NCBI GenBank assembly: GCA_963844625.1
Contig: CAWJPF010000037.1
Span: forward strand, 1 to 64,000
Direction: 5' to 3'
DNA length: 64,000 nt
From: Palsa-504 sp963844625
GTDB lineage: Bacteria; Actinomycetota; Actinomycetes; Streptosporangiales; Streptosporangiaceae
The notes beneath the pieces are model-generated. The model was not told the DNA's origin and searched no databases. It saw nothing but the letters and a program-made list of their open reading frames with translations. The translations under genes were made by a program, and so were the position numbers. Shown here piece after piece: positions 16,353-24,161 of the stretch; within the stretch, counting starts at the first letter, position 1; each line of letters opens with the position of its first letter.

Positions 16353-16682
16353 ATGGCAGGCACCGTCCAGTCGCCGCAGCGCCAGCGCCAGAACGTCCTG
16401 AACTCGGACGGGAAGCCGCATCCGCTCGAGAATTTCCTGACCGTCTTCACCCTGATCATCGGCCTCGTGTCCTTTGTCCTTGGCATGATCATCCGGAATG
16501 CTCACACCGGCGCCGCGGTGATCGTCATAGCGACCGCCACCGGACTGGTCGCGATACTCGTGGGGCTGTACGCCCAGATGGTCTCGGCCACCACCAACCA
16601 GAGAGTGCTGATCGTGGCCGGCATGATCGCCGGGTTCGTCGGGCTGGCCCTCGGCCTTTCTCGCGGTGGCTTCGTCGCCTGA
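16353..16682 (+). CDS. Small conserved-type membrane protein
   Basis: A 109-aa protein. A polar N-terminus (about 28 residues, NVLNSDGKPHPLENF) is followed by three predicted transmembrane helices (TVFTLIIGLVSFVLGMII; AAVIVIATATGLVAILVGLY; VLIVAGMIAGFVGLALGL). The ATG has a GGAGG site 7-8 nt upstream, partly contained in the inverted repeat before it. It is divergent from rpsF, 22 nt upstream of nfo and on the same strand. No function is assigned; small three-helix proteins at this locus are common in actinobacteria. Confidence 0.7.
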   Translation: MAGTVQSPQRQRQNVLNSDGKPHPLENFLTVFTLIIGLVSFVLGMIIRNAHTGAAVIVIATATGLVAILVGLYAQMVSATTNQRVLIVAGMIAGFVGLALGLSRGGFVA

Positions 16683-16704
16683 CCGCCGGGGCTAGGCTCG
16701 GTCC

Positions 16705-17505
16705 ATGGCGCGTATCGGAGCCCACTTCCACGTAGACAACCCGCTGGACGAGGCGGTCGCCCTCGGGGCGAACGCGGCTCAGTTCTTCCTCGGCGATCCG
16801 CAAGGCTGGAAGGGGCCGGTCATCCCCGGCGGTGACCCCGCGGCCATCCGGGACGCCTACGCCGCCGCGGACATCGACATCTATATCCACGCGCCGTACG
16901 TCATCAATGTCGCTACCAGCAACAACCGGATCAGGATCCCCAGCAGGAAGCTACTCGACGGCCAGCTCAAGGCGGCCGCGTCCATCGGCGCCAAGGGCCT
17001 GATCGTGCACGGCGGCCACGTCACCGCGGGCGTCGACCCCGCCGACGGCCTGGAGAACTGGCGCAAGGCGGTGGAGCGGATCGAGCGGCCGGTGCCGATG
17101 CTGATCGAGAACACCGCGGGCGGTGACGGCGCCATGGCCAGGTCACTGGAGGCCATCGGCCGGCTGTGGGACGTGGTGGCCGAGGCCGCAGCGGACCACG
17201 GCGAGAACGTCGGGTTCTGCCTGGACACCTGCCACGCGTTCTCGGCCGGCATCGAACTCGCCGACGCCGCGGACCGGATCAAGGCGATCACCGGCCGGAT
17301 CGACCTGGTGCACTGCAACAACTCGCGCGATGACTTCGGCTCGGGCCGCGACCGGCACGCCAACATCACCGCCGGGACGATCGACCCCGCGCTGCTGCTC
17401 GGCGTGGTCCGCGCGGCCGGCGCCCCTGCCATCTGCGAGACGCCCGATCAAGACGGCGGCCTCGCCGCCGACGTCAGCTGGCTGAAGCAGCACCTGCCCG
17501 CTTGA
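16705..17505 (+). CDS. nfo: Endonuclease IV (AP endonuclease family 2)
   Basis: A 266-aa TIM-barrel protein: IGAHFHVDNPLDEAV, YIHAPYVINVATSN, LIVHGGHVTAG, MLIENTAGGDGAM, NVGFCLDTCHAFSAGIEL, VHCNNSRDDFGSGRDRHANI. The metal-binding His, Glu and Asp residues of the Nfo family (HAPY, HGGH, ENTAG, DTCH, RHANI) are all present. It cleaves 5' to abasic sites in base excision repair. ATG 16705 is preceded by TAGGCT (16693-16698) at leaderless spacing. Its last 32 bp overlap the convergent GT87 gene. Confidence 0.92.
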   Translation: MARIGAHFHVDNPLDEAVALGANAAQFFLGDPQGWKGPVIPGGDPAAIRDAYAAADIDIYIHAPYVINVATSNNRIRIPSRKLLDGQLKAAASIGAKGLIVHGGHVTAGVDPADGLENWRKAVERIERPVPMLIENTAGGDGAMARSLEAIGRLWDVVAEAAADHGENVGFCLDTCHAFSAGIELADAADRIKAITGRIDLVHCNNSRDDFGSGRDRHANITAGTIDPALLLGVVRAAGAPAICETPDQDGGLAADVSWLKQHLPA

Positions 17506-18871
17506 GGGGGGGCAGGCGAAGCCTGAACCGGTCCTCGGCGTGGTCAAGCACTCCGCCGGCCGGATCATCCTGGCCGGAGGCACGCACGACGTCTCGTTCG
17601 GGCCAAAGAATATCCCGCACCACATAGGCGGCGAGCAGGGCTACGGTGAGCAACCGGGCCAGGAGAGCGGCGAAGTACCACCCGGTGCTGATACCCGCGT
17701 AGCCGGTGATCTGATAGCCCTCGCTGCCGTATACGAAGATGAGGTAACCCCAGATGGCGAAGAAGTAGGCGACCTCGGCGAGCTGCCAGAGCAGGTAGGG
17801 CCACAGCCGGGGGCGGGCCAGGACGGCCAGCGGTACCAGCCACACGACGTACTGCGGTGACCAGACCTTATTGGTGATCAGGAAGGCGGCCATCACCAGG
17901 AAGCACAGCTGCGGCAGGCGGGGACGGCGGGGAGCGCCCAGCGCCAGCACGGTGACCGCGGCGCAAGCGACGGCGAAGAGGGCCACGGACATGTCGTTGA
18001 GCGTGCTGAGCTGGGCGTTGCCGAACGCCGGCACGTTGAAGTGCTCCACCATGTACCAGATGGAGCCCCAGTCAGCGCCGCGGTCCTTGCTGAATTCATA
18101 GAAGTAGGCCCAGCCGGACGGCGCGACGATCATCACGGGCAGGTTGACCGCCAGCCAGGCGAGCACGGCGGCCGCGAGCGTCTTGGCGAAGGCCCGCAGC
18201 TGCCCGGTCCGCAGGCAGAGCAGCAGCAGGGGACCGAAGACCAGCAGCGGGTAGAACTTGACCGCTACCCCGAGACCGAGCAGTACGCCCGCCCACACGC
18301 CGCGGCGGCTAGCCCACGCCGCGATACCCAGAGCGGTCAGGGCGAAGGCGATCAGGTCCCAGTTGATGAACGCGCTCAGGATCAGTGCCGGGGATAGCGC
18401 GACCATCAGGGCCTGCGCCCGGCCGTCCGGGCCCGCCGCCCGCGCGGTGGCGAGCACGCCTGCCACCCCGCAGACCGCGAGCAGCAGCACGGTGACGTCG
18501 AAGAACTCCCGGCCCCTGATCACCGGGCTGACGTTCCTGACCAGCCAGGCCGCGGCCTGCATGGCGCCGCCGATCAGGACCGGGTACTCGACCGGATGAC
18601 CGGTGTAGGGAACCTTCCCCGCCGCCAGCCCCTCGTTGTAATACAGCGGATAGATGTCGGTGTAGCAGGAATCCTGGAACTGCTTGGCGTAGGAATTCCA
18701 GGCACCGGAACGGCACGGGTACTTCTCCGCGAACGCCAGCACCATCCCGAGCACGGACGCGGCGAGCAGCACGCCGGTGCTGCCCAGGGCGAGCACGAGC
18801 GGACCGCGTCCGGCGGCGGCGTGGCCGCCGAGCCGTGTGTTCAGCGGGCGCGGGGTGTCGTCCACCCCCAT
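17474..18871 (-). CDS. Polytopic glycosyltransferase, GT87 (DUF2029) family
   Basis: A 465-aa integral membrane protein with about ten hydrophobic helices. The GT87/PimE-like layout is visible: an acidic YPLYYNEGLAAGKVPYTGHPVEYPVL segment after the first helix, FINWDLIAFALTALGI, GVAVKFYPLLVFGPLLLL and NKVWSPQYVVWLVPLA. These enzymes transfer mannose or arabinose from polyprenyl-phosphate donors on the outer face. ATG 18871 lies 2 nt after the PBP stop codon, so it is translationally coupled to the penicillin-binding protein. That suggests a cell-envelope polymer role. The specific donor and acceptor cannot be read from the sequence. Confidence 0.85.
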   Translation of the reverse strand: MGVDDTPRPLNTRLGGHAAAGRGPLVLALGSTGVLLAASVLGMVLAFAEKYPCRSGAWNSYAKQFQDSCYTDIYPLYYNEGLAAGKVPYTGHPVEYPVLIGGAMQAAAWLVRNVSPVIRGREFFDVTVLLLAVCGVAGVLATARAAGPDGRAQALMVALSPALILSAFINWDLIAFALTALGIAAWASRRGVWAGVLLGLGVAVKFYPLLVFGPLLLLCLRTGQLRAFAKTLAAAVLAWLAVNLPVMIVAPSGWAYFYEFSKDRGADWGSIWYMVEHFNVPAFGNAQLSTLNDMSVALFAVACAAVTVLALGAPRRPRLPQLCFLVMAAFLITNKVWSPQYVVWLVPLAVLARPRLWPYLLWQLAEVAYFFAIWGYLIFVYGSEGYQITGYAGISTGWYFAALLARLLTVALLAAYVVRDILWPERDVVRASGQDDPAGGVLDHAEDRFRLRLPPLKRAGAASAS

Positions 18872-18873
18872 AT

Positions 18874-21708
18874 CTAACCGCGCCCTGGACCCCGTTTGCG
18901 CATCCGGCGTCGTACCCACAGGCAAGTCGCGGGCAGCCCGGCGAAGACGCCGCCCACGGCGGCGCCGGCTGGGACGGCGCTCACGCTCTGTCCGGTGCCG
19001 CCCGCGGCGCCGCAGGTCACGACCGACGGATCACAGGTGTAGGTGGGGAACGGGTTGGGGTTGCCGCCGCCGTTGTTGCCGCCACCGCCGTTGCCGCCGT
19101 TGCCATTACCGTGACCGTGGCCGTGGCTCGGCTTTTTGTGCGGCTTCGCGACATTGCGCAGGCCGGGTGGGACCTCGTTCCAGGTCTGACCGGTGAAGAC
19201 CACGGGCTGGAACTGCTCGACGCCGAGCGGAACGAACTCGTCCTCCGCGTAGCTGTGCCAGATCGTGGCCGGCCAGGTACCGCCGTAGCCACCCTGTGAG
19301 TTGCCGCCCAGGTTGTTAAGCGTTTCGCCGCCATTTTGCCCGTTCTGCTCCTGGGTGAAGAGCGCGACGACCAGGGCCTGAGTCGGAATGGCGCCGACGA
19401 AGAACGCCGACTGGGCGGTGTTGGTGGTGCCGGTCTTGGCGATGATCTCCTGGCCGTTGCTCAGCGCCGCGTTCGGCGCGGTGCCGTACGAGGCGGTGTC
19501 CTCGGACATCGCGTACTGGACCTGCGAGGCCTCTTCCGCGTTGAGCTGGGCGTTGGAGTTGAAGACCGGATAGGTGGTGATCTTGATCGGGGTAGGCACG
19601 TTGTTCTGCGTGATCTTGGTGATCAGGTGCGGGTCGTGGTAAACGCCGTTGTCGTCGATGGTGGCTAGCATCGAGGCCTGCTCGGTGACGGTCAGCGACG
19701 CCTGGCCCAGCGTGACGCCGTACTCGTGCTCCATGGCCGGGACGTAGTTCTTGCCGGTGCCGCAGCTGTGGGTGATGCAGGCGGTATCGGTGTCGACGCC
19801 GAACAGCTGCGCCATGTTGGCCACGGCGCTGCCGCCCACCACGTGCCACAGGTCGGAGTACGCGGTGTTGATGGACGCCGCCATCGCCACCTGCGGCGTG
19901 TACGGACCGTTCTCCCCGGCGTCGTCGTTGCTGACCACTGGTGACCACCCGTTTGAATCGGACGGCAAGGTCGTAGCCGGATAGGCCGTCGGATCCGAGT
20001 CCGGCGGGATGTACACGTTGTTGTAACCGTCGAGCGTGCTGGTCTTCACGTTCATGTACTGCTTGACGGCGGTGGCCAGGACGTAGGGCTTGAAGGAGGA
20101 CCCGACCTGCTCACGAGCCTGCCAGGCCAGGTTGAACTTGCAGGCGATCGCCGTGCATTCCTTCGCGGTAATGACCCGTCCGGTCCCGTTGTACTTGTAC
20201 CCGGTGAACCCCGGTCCCGGGTACAGCGCCTGGATCGCGCCGTCGGCTGGATTCTCCAGCACGGCCCCGACGTGCATGTAGCTCTGGAACGGGTAGGCGG
20301 AGTCGTCGATCGCCGCCTCGTTCTGGCTGATCGTCTGGTACAGCTCGGCCATCTTCGAGTCGTCGATACTGGTCCGGATGATGTAGCCGCCGTCGTCGAT
20401 CTGCTGCTGACTGAACCCGTAGACCTGGGTCAGCTCGCTCTTGATCATGGCGAGGACGTATGGGTCCCAGGCGTCCTTGCCGAAGATCTGCGGCACGTGG
20501 TCGCCCATCTTCGGGAACTTCATGGTCGCGGCCTGCTGCGGGGTCAGCTTGCCCATCTGCACCATGCCGTTGAGCACGTAATGCCAGCGGGTCTCGAGCT
20601 CGGGCTGGTACTGCGGCAGCGGGTAGGTGCTTGGCTGCTGGATGACGGCGGCGAGAACGGCGGCCTGCGCCACGTCGAGCTTGGACACAGGCTCGCCGAA
20701 GTACGTCTGCGCGGCCGCGCCGATCCCGTAGGCGCCATCGCCCAGGTAGATCGTGTTGAGGTAGTTAGTGAGAATCCACTGCTTGGATTTCTCCTTGCCC
20801 ACCTTCAGGGCCACGAAGATCTCTTTGATCTTGCGGCTCAAGGTCTGCTGCGTGCCGATCCCGGAGTAGAAGTTCCGGACGAATTCCTGGGTGATGGTCG
20901 AGCCGCCCTGCAGCGAGCCGTCATTGCCCTTGACGTCCTCGTAGGCAGCCCGCACCGTGCCCGTGGGCGAGATGCCGCCCTCGTTGAAGAAGTTCCTGTC
21001 CTCGGCGGCGAGCACGGCATTGATGACGGTCGGCGGGATCTGGTCGTAATCCAGCATCTGCCGGTTGGTCGTGCCGAACCGGCCGATCAGGGTGCCGTCC
21101 TTTGAGTAGACCACGGACTGCGTGTAGCCCACCGCGGCCATCTGCGCGGTAGGGACGGGCGTCTGCTCGTACACCACCACCACGGCGATGGCGCCGAGCA
21201 CCACGATGCCGCCGATAATCGACAGCAGCAAGCCCGCGGCCTTACGCAGCGTCCAGTGCCGCCACCAGCTGCCCTTGACCTTGACCCCGGTCCGGTTTCG
21301 TCCGCGGCGCCCCGGTCCGCTCAGCCCGCGCGGTCCGCTCAGCCCGCGCGGTCCGCTCGGCCCACGCGGGCCGGCTGGGCCATGCGGTAGCTCGGGAGCC
21401 CCGAGACCGCTCGCGCCGGGTGCGTCGGGTTCCCACTGCGGCGGCCTGATCTCCTGCGTGCTGACGCCCCCGGCCTCTTGCGTTCTGGTCGCGTGTGCCC
21501 CGGTCGCGTGCGGATGACTGTTTACGTAGTCGGCGGCCGGATAACCGGCGGCCGGGCTGCGAAAGCCGTTGGTGTCCCAGCCGTTCCCGTCGTAGCCCAG
21601 GTCGTAATCAACAGTCCCCCCATAGCCGCCGTTGGCTCCGGGGCGGCCGTGACCCGTTTCCCCCGCATCGCGATACCGAACGTCAAAGTCATCAGCTTTG
21701 CTGCTCAC
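18874..21708 (-). CDS. Class A bifunctional penicillin-binding protein
   Basis: A 944-aa protein from GTG 21708, which has GAGGA 5 nt upstream; an ATG at 21792 would add 28 residues. A long disordered cytoplasmic N-terminus holds Gly-Pro-X collagen-like repeats. One transmembrane helix lies near residues 157-180. The GT51 glycosyltransferase has EDRNFF (catalytic E236) and QGGSTITQEFVRN. The transpeptidase has SSFK (active Ser 537), SIN (612-614) and KTG (758-760). The tail is His/Gly/Asn-rich and ends in a short hydrophobic segment. It polymerises and crosslinks peptidoglycan. It is co-transcribed with the GT87 gene. Confidence 0.94.
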   Translation of the reverse strand: MSSKADDFDVRYRDAGETGHGRPGANGGYGGTVDYDLGYDGNGWDTNGFRSPAAGYPAADYVNSHPHATGAHATRTQEAGGVSTQEIRPPQWEPDAPGASGLGAPELPHGPAGPRGPSGPRGLSGPRGLSGPGRRGRNRTGVKVKGSWWRHWTLRKAAGLLLSIIGGIVVLGAIAVVVVYEQTPVPTAQMAAVGYTQSVVYSKDGTLIGRFGTTNRQMLDYDQIPPTVINAVLAAEDRNFFNEGGISPTGTVRAAYEDVKGNDGSLQGGSTITQEFVRNFYSGIGTQQTLSRKIKEIFVALKVGKEKSKQWILTNYLNTIYLGDGAYGIGAAAQTYFGEPVSKLDVAQAAVLAAVIQQPSTYPLPQYQPELETRWHYVLNGMVQMGKLTPQQAATMKFPKMGDHVPQIFGKDAWDPYVLAMIKSELTQVYGFSQQQIDDGGYIIRTSIDDSKMAELYQTISQNEAAIDDSAYPFQSYMHVGAVLENPADGAIQALYPGPGFTGYKYNGTGRVITAKECTAIACKFNLAWQAREQVGSSFKPYVLATAVKQYMNVKTSTLDGYNNVYIPPDSDPTAYPATTLPSDSNGWSPVVSNDDAGENGPYTPQVAMAASINTAYSDLWHVVGGSAVANMAQLFGVDTDTACITHSCGTGKNYVPAMEHEYGVTLGQASLTVTEQASMLATIDDNGVYHDPHLITKITQNNVPTPIKITTYPVFNSNAQLNAEEASQVQYAMSEDTASYGTAPNAALSNGQEIIAKTGTTNTAQSAFFVGAIPTQALVVALFTQEQNGQNGGETLNNLGGNSQGGYGGTWPATIWHSYAEDEFVPLGVEQFQPVVFTGQTWNEVPPGLRNVAKPHKKPSHGHGHGNGNGGNGGGGNNGGGNPNPFPTYTCDPSVVTCGAAGGTGQSVSAVPAGAAVGGVFAGLPATCLWVRRRMRKRGPGRG

Positions 21709-21828
21709 GCGCGTCCTCGCTGGTGGCTCGGAGGTCGCGACTGATCCGAATGCGACCTCTACCTGGAAGGCGGGTACGACAATGCCAGGCACCCGCCGGA
21801 CTCAAACGTTACCTCCTGGGGCAGGAGT

Positions 21829-22233
21829 TCACTGGCTGGTCCGCGCACGCCGCCTCCGGCGTACGGCTGGCTCACCAGTGCCGAGAACGTAAGAGGAAGC
21901 GAGGTGGTTCCACCCGCAACTTTGACAGACCTCGACCACATACACCCGGAATTCGCCGTATTCGGCCGCCATTTCGGCTAGTTCGCGGGCTTGCTTGACC
22001 CGTCCCTCGTACTGCCCGAGCTCGTCGCCGTAGACGTAGGTGACGTGAGTCAGGTTGGTCTTCCTGCAGATCGGACAGCGGTCCCCGGTCGGCTCGCCGT
22101 GGAACTTGGCCGCGCGCATCAGGTAAGGGTGAGCATCACAGACGTCGGTGACGGTCGTACGCCCAGCGAAGACGGACGCGAGCGTGGCCCGGCGGGCCAG
22201 CCCGTAGTCCACGACAGAACGCCTTGACGTCAT
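21829..22233 (-). CDS. DUF5318 family zinc-ribbon-like protein
   Basis: A 134-aa basic protein matching the actinobacterial DUF5318 pattern: DYGLARRATLASVFAGR and DVCDAHPYLMRAAKFHGEP, then GDRCPICRKTNLTHVTYVYGD and the second pair VEVCQSCGWNHLASSY. Two CxxC pairs probably hold a zinc. Function is unknown. The start ATG 22233 is preceded on the minus strand by TACGCT with a 7-nt gap (leaderless type). It lies just upstream of the PBP gene on the same strand, 120 bp away, an arrangement common in the phylum. Confidence 0.85.
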   Translation of the reverse strand: MTSRRSVVDYGLARRATLASVFAGRTTVTDVCDAHPYLMRAAKFHGEPTGDRCPICRKTNLTHVTYVYGDELGQYEGRVKQARELAEMAAEYGEFRVYVVEVCQSCGWNHLASSYVLGTGEPAVRRRRRARTSQ

Positions 22234-22373
22234 ATCCGCCAGCGTACGTCGGAACCGGGCGTGAGCCGAGCCCGGATTTGATCATCTTTTCCGCCCGGAC
22301 CGCCGGCCGGCCGGCACGACCAGCCGAAACGAGCTGGTACTTGCCGCGGCCCGAAATACCGCATAGCATCATC

Positions 22374-22394
22374 GATGTATCGGGTCGATACATC
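22374..22394. promoter_or_regulatory. Candidate PadR operator
   Basis: GATGTATC (22374-22381) and GATACATC (22387-22394) are perfect 8-bp arms around a 5-nt spacer. They contain the ATGT...ACAT pattern typical of PadR-family operators, 83 bp upstream of the padR start. The rest of the 243-bp gap 22234-22476 has several partial copies of TACATC/GATAT but no gene. Confidence 0.6.
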
Positions 22395-22476
22395 CAGGCG
22401 ATCTAACTGCTGGAAATATCGCGGCGAGGCATCGAGCCGGTACATCACTGGGATATAGCCACCTTCTGGGGGAAGC

Positions 22477-23064
22477 GTGGGACGGAACCGCTCTGGCGTA
22501 CTTGAGTTCGCCATACTCGGGCTACTGCACAGGACGCCGATGCACGGCTACGAGCTGAGCAAGCAGCTCGCAACCGTACTCGGCGCGTTCCGCGCTCTTT
22601 CCTACGGATCGCTGTACCCCTGCCTGAAGCAACTTCGCGCCGAAGGCCTGATCGCGGAGGAGCACGACGAAGCCGAGCCGGTCACGAATCGCCGGTCGCG
22701 GAAGGTATACCGGCTGACCGCGGACGGCAAGGAACGGCTGCAGGAACTGCTCGGCGAAGGCGGTCCCGCGGCGTGGGAAGACGACGAGTTCGGCGTCCAT
22801 TTCGCTTTTTTCGGTCAGACCAGGGCCGACGTAAGGATCCGGATCCTCGAGGGCCGTCGCAGCCGGCTCGAGGAGCGCATGGAGGCCATCAGAGCCGCCT
22901 TCACGCGCACCCGGGAACGCGTCGACAGCTACACCCTCGAGCTGCACCGGCATGGCCTGGAATCAGTGGAGCGGGAAGTCCGATGGCTGAACGAGCTGAT
23001 CGCATCGGAGCGGCAGGCCGGAGGACAAAACAACATTTCCGAGAAGGAGCATCCTGATGGGTAA
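22477..23064 (+). CDS. PadR-family transcriptional regulator
   Basis: A 195-aa protein. The N-terminal winged helix (LEFAILGLLHRTPMHGYELSK, LSYGSLYPCLKQLRAEGLI and the wing VYRLTADGKERLQELL) is the PadR signature. A C-terminal coiled-coil dimerisation region (RSRLEERMEAIRAAFTRTRE) follows. GTG 22477 has a GGGGGAA site upstream. Its stop overlaps the ino1 start by 8 nt, so the two are co-transcribed and translationally coupled. With the palindrome upstream this looks like an autoregulated repressor controlling inositol synthesis. The effector is not known. Confidence 0.92.
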   Translation: MGRNRSGVLEFAILGLLHRTPMHGYELSKQLATVLGAFRALSYGSLYPCLKQLRAEGLIAEEHDEAEPVTNRRSRKVYRLTADGKERLQELLGEGGPAAWEDDEFGVHFAFFGQTRADVRIRILEGRRSRLEERMEAIRAAFTRTRERVDSYTLELHRHGLESVEREVRWLNELIASERQAGGQNNISEKEHPDG

Positions 23065-24136
23065 GGTGCGCATCGCCATTGTGGGGGTGGGTAACTGCGC
23101 TAGTTCCCTCGTGCAGGGACTGGAGTACTACAAAGACGCCGTCGAAGGCGCCCGGGTTCCCGGCCTCATGCATGTCCGGTTCGGGCCGTATCACATCAGT
23201 GACGTGGAGGTTGTCGCCGCGTTCGACGTGGACGCGAAGAAGGTCGGCTGCGACCTGGCCGAGGCGATCAACGCGAGTGAGAACAACACCATAAAGATTG
23301 CCGAGGTGCCCCCGACCGGGGTCACCGTCCAACGCGGGCCGACCATGGACGGCCTGGGCGAGTACTACAGGGAAATCATCACCGAGTCAGACGAGCCGGC
23401 CGCGGACGTGGCCCAGGTGCTGCGCGATACCGGCGCCGACGTCCTGGTCTCGTACCTGCCCGTGGGCTCTGATCAGGCCGACCGCTACTACGCCCAGTGC
23501 GCGATCGACGCGCACGTCGCGTTCGTCAACGCCCTCCCCGTGTTCATCGCCTCCGACCCCGAGTGGGCCGCGAAGTTCACGCAGGCCGGCGTGCCGATTA
23601 TCGGCGACGACATCAAGTCCCAGGTCGGCGCCACCATCACCCACCGCGTGCTGGCCAAGCTGTTCGAGGACCGCGGGGTCGAGCTGCTCCGCACCTACCA
23701 GCTCAACTTCGGCGGCAACATGGACTTCATGAACATGCTGGAGCGCAAGCGCCTGCAGTCGAAGAAGATCTCCAAGACCCAGGCGGTCACCTCGCAGATC
23801 CCGCACGAGATGGAACGCGCCGCCGTGCACATCGGCCCCAGCGACCACGTGCCGTGGCTCGATGACCGCAAGATGGCCTACGTCCGGCTGGAGGGGCGCG
23901 CGTTCGGCGACGTGCCACTCAACCTGGAGTACAAGCTCGAGGTCTGGGACTCACCCAACTCCGCCGGGGTGATCATCGACGCGGTACGCGCCGCGAAGAT
24001 CGCCCTGGACCGCGGCATCGCCGGGCCGGTAACGTCGGCTAGCTCGTACTTCATGAAGTCGCCGCCCGAGCAGTTCGGCGACGACGTTTGCCGTGACCTG
24101 GTCGAGAAGTTCATCCTCGGGGAGGTCGCCCGCTGA
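23057..24136 (+). CDS. ino1: Inositol-3-phosphate synthase
   Basis: A 359-aa protein, the normal size for actinobacterial Ino1. The Rossmann motif VGVGNCAS lies at residues 9-16. Family motifs LVSYLPVGSDQADRYYAQ, FVNALPVFIAS, IIGDDIKSQVGATITHR, QLNFGGNMDFMNM and the catalytic-lysine region KMAYVRLEG are present. NAD-dependent conversion of glucose-6-phosphate to inositol-3-phosphate feeds phosphatidylinositol, PIMs and mycothiol. It is coupled to padR upstream and followed by a hairpin over its stop codon. Confidence 0.96.
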   Translation: MGKVRIAIVGVGNCASSLVQGLEYYKDAVEGARVPGLMHVRFGPYHISDVEVVAAFDVDAKKVGCDLAEAINASENNTIKIAEVPPTGVTVQRGPTMDGLGEYYREIITESDEPAADVAQVLRDTGADVLVSYLPVGSDQADRYYAQCAIDAHVAFVNALPVFIASDPEWAAKFTQAGVPIIGDDIKSQVGATITHRVLAKLFEDRGVELLRTYQLNFGGNMDFMNMLERKRLQSKKISKTQAVTSQIPHEMERAAVHIGPSDHVPWLDDRKMAYVRLEGRAFGDVPLNLEYKLEVWDSPNSAGVIIDAVRAAKIALDRGIAGPVTSASSYFMKSPPEQFGDDVCRDLVEKFILGEVAR

Positions 24137-24148
24137 CGGGCGGTCTCC
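24121..24148 (+). terminator. Hairpin spanning the ino1 stop codon
   Basis: CGCCCG (24127-24132) and CGGGCG (24137-24142) flank a 4-nt loop. The outer arms GGAG and CTCC extend the stem with two mismatches, and TT follows. It sits just upstream of the candidate -10 (24150-24155) of the next gene. Confidence 0.4.
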
Positions 24149-24161
24149 TTAAGCTGGACGG

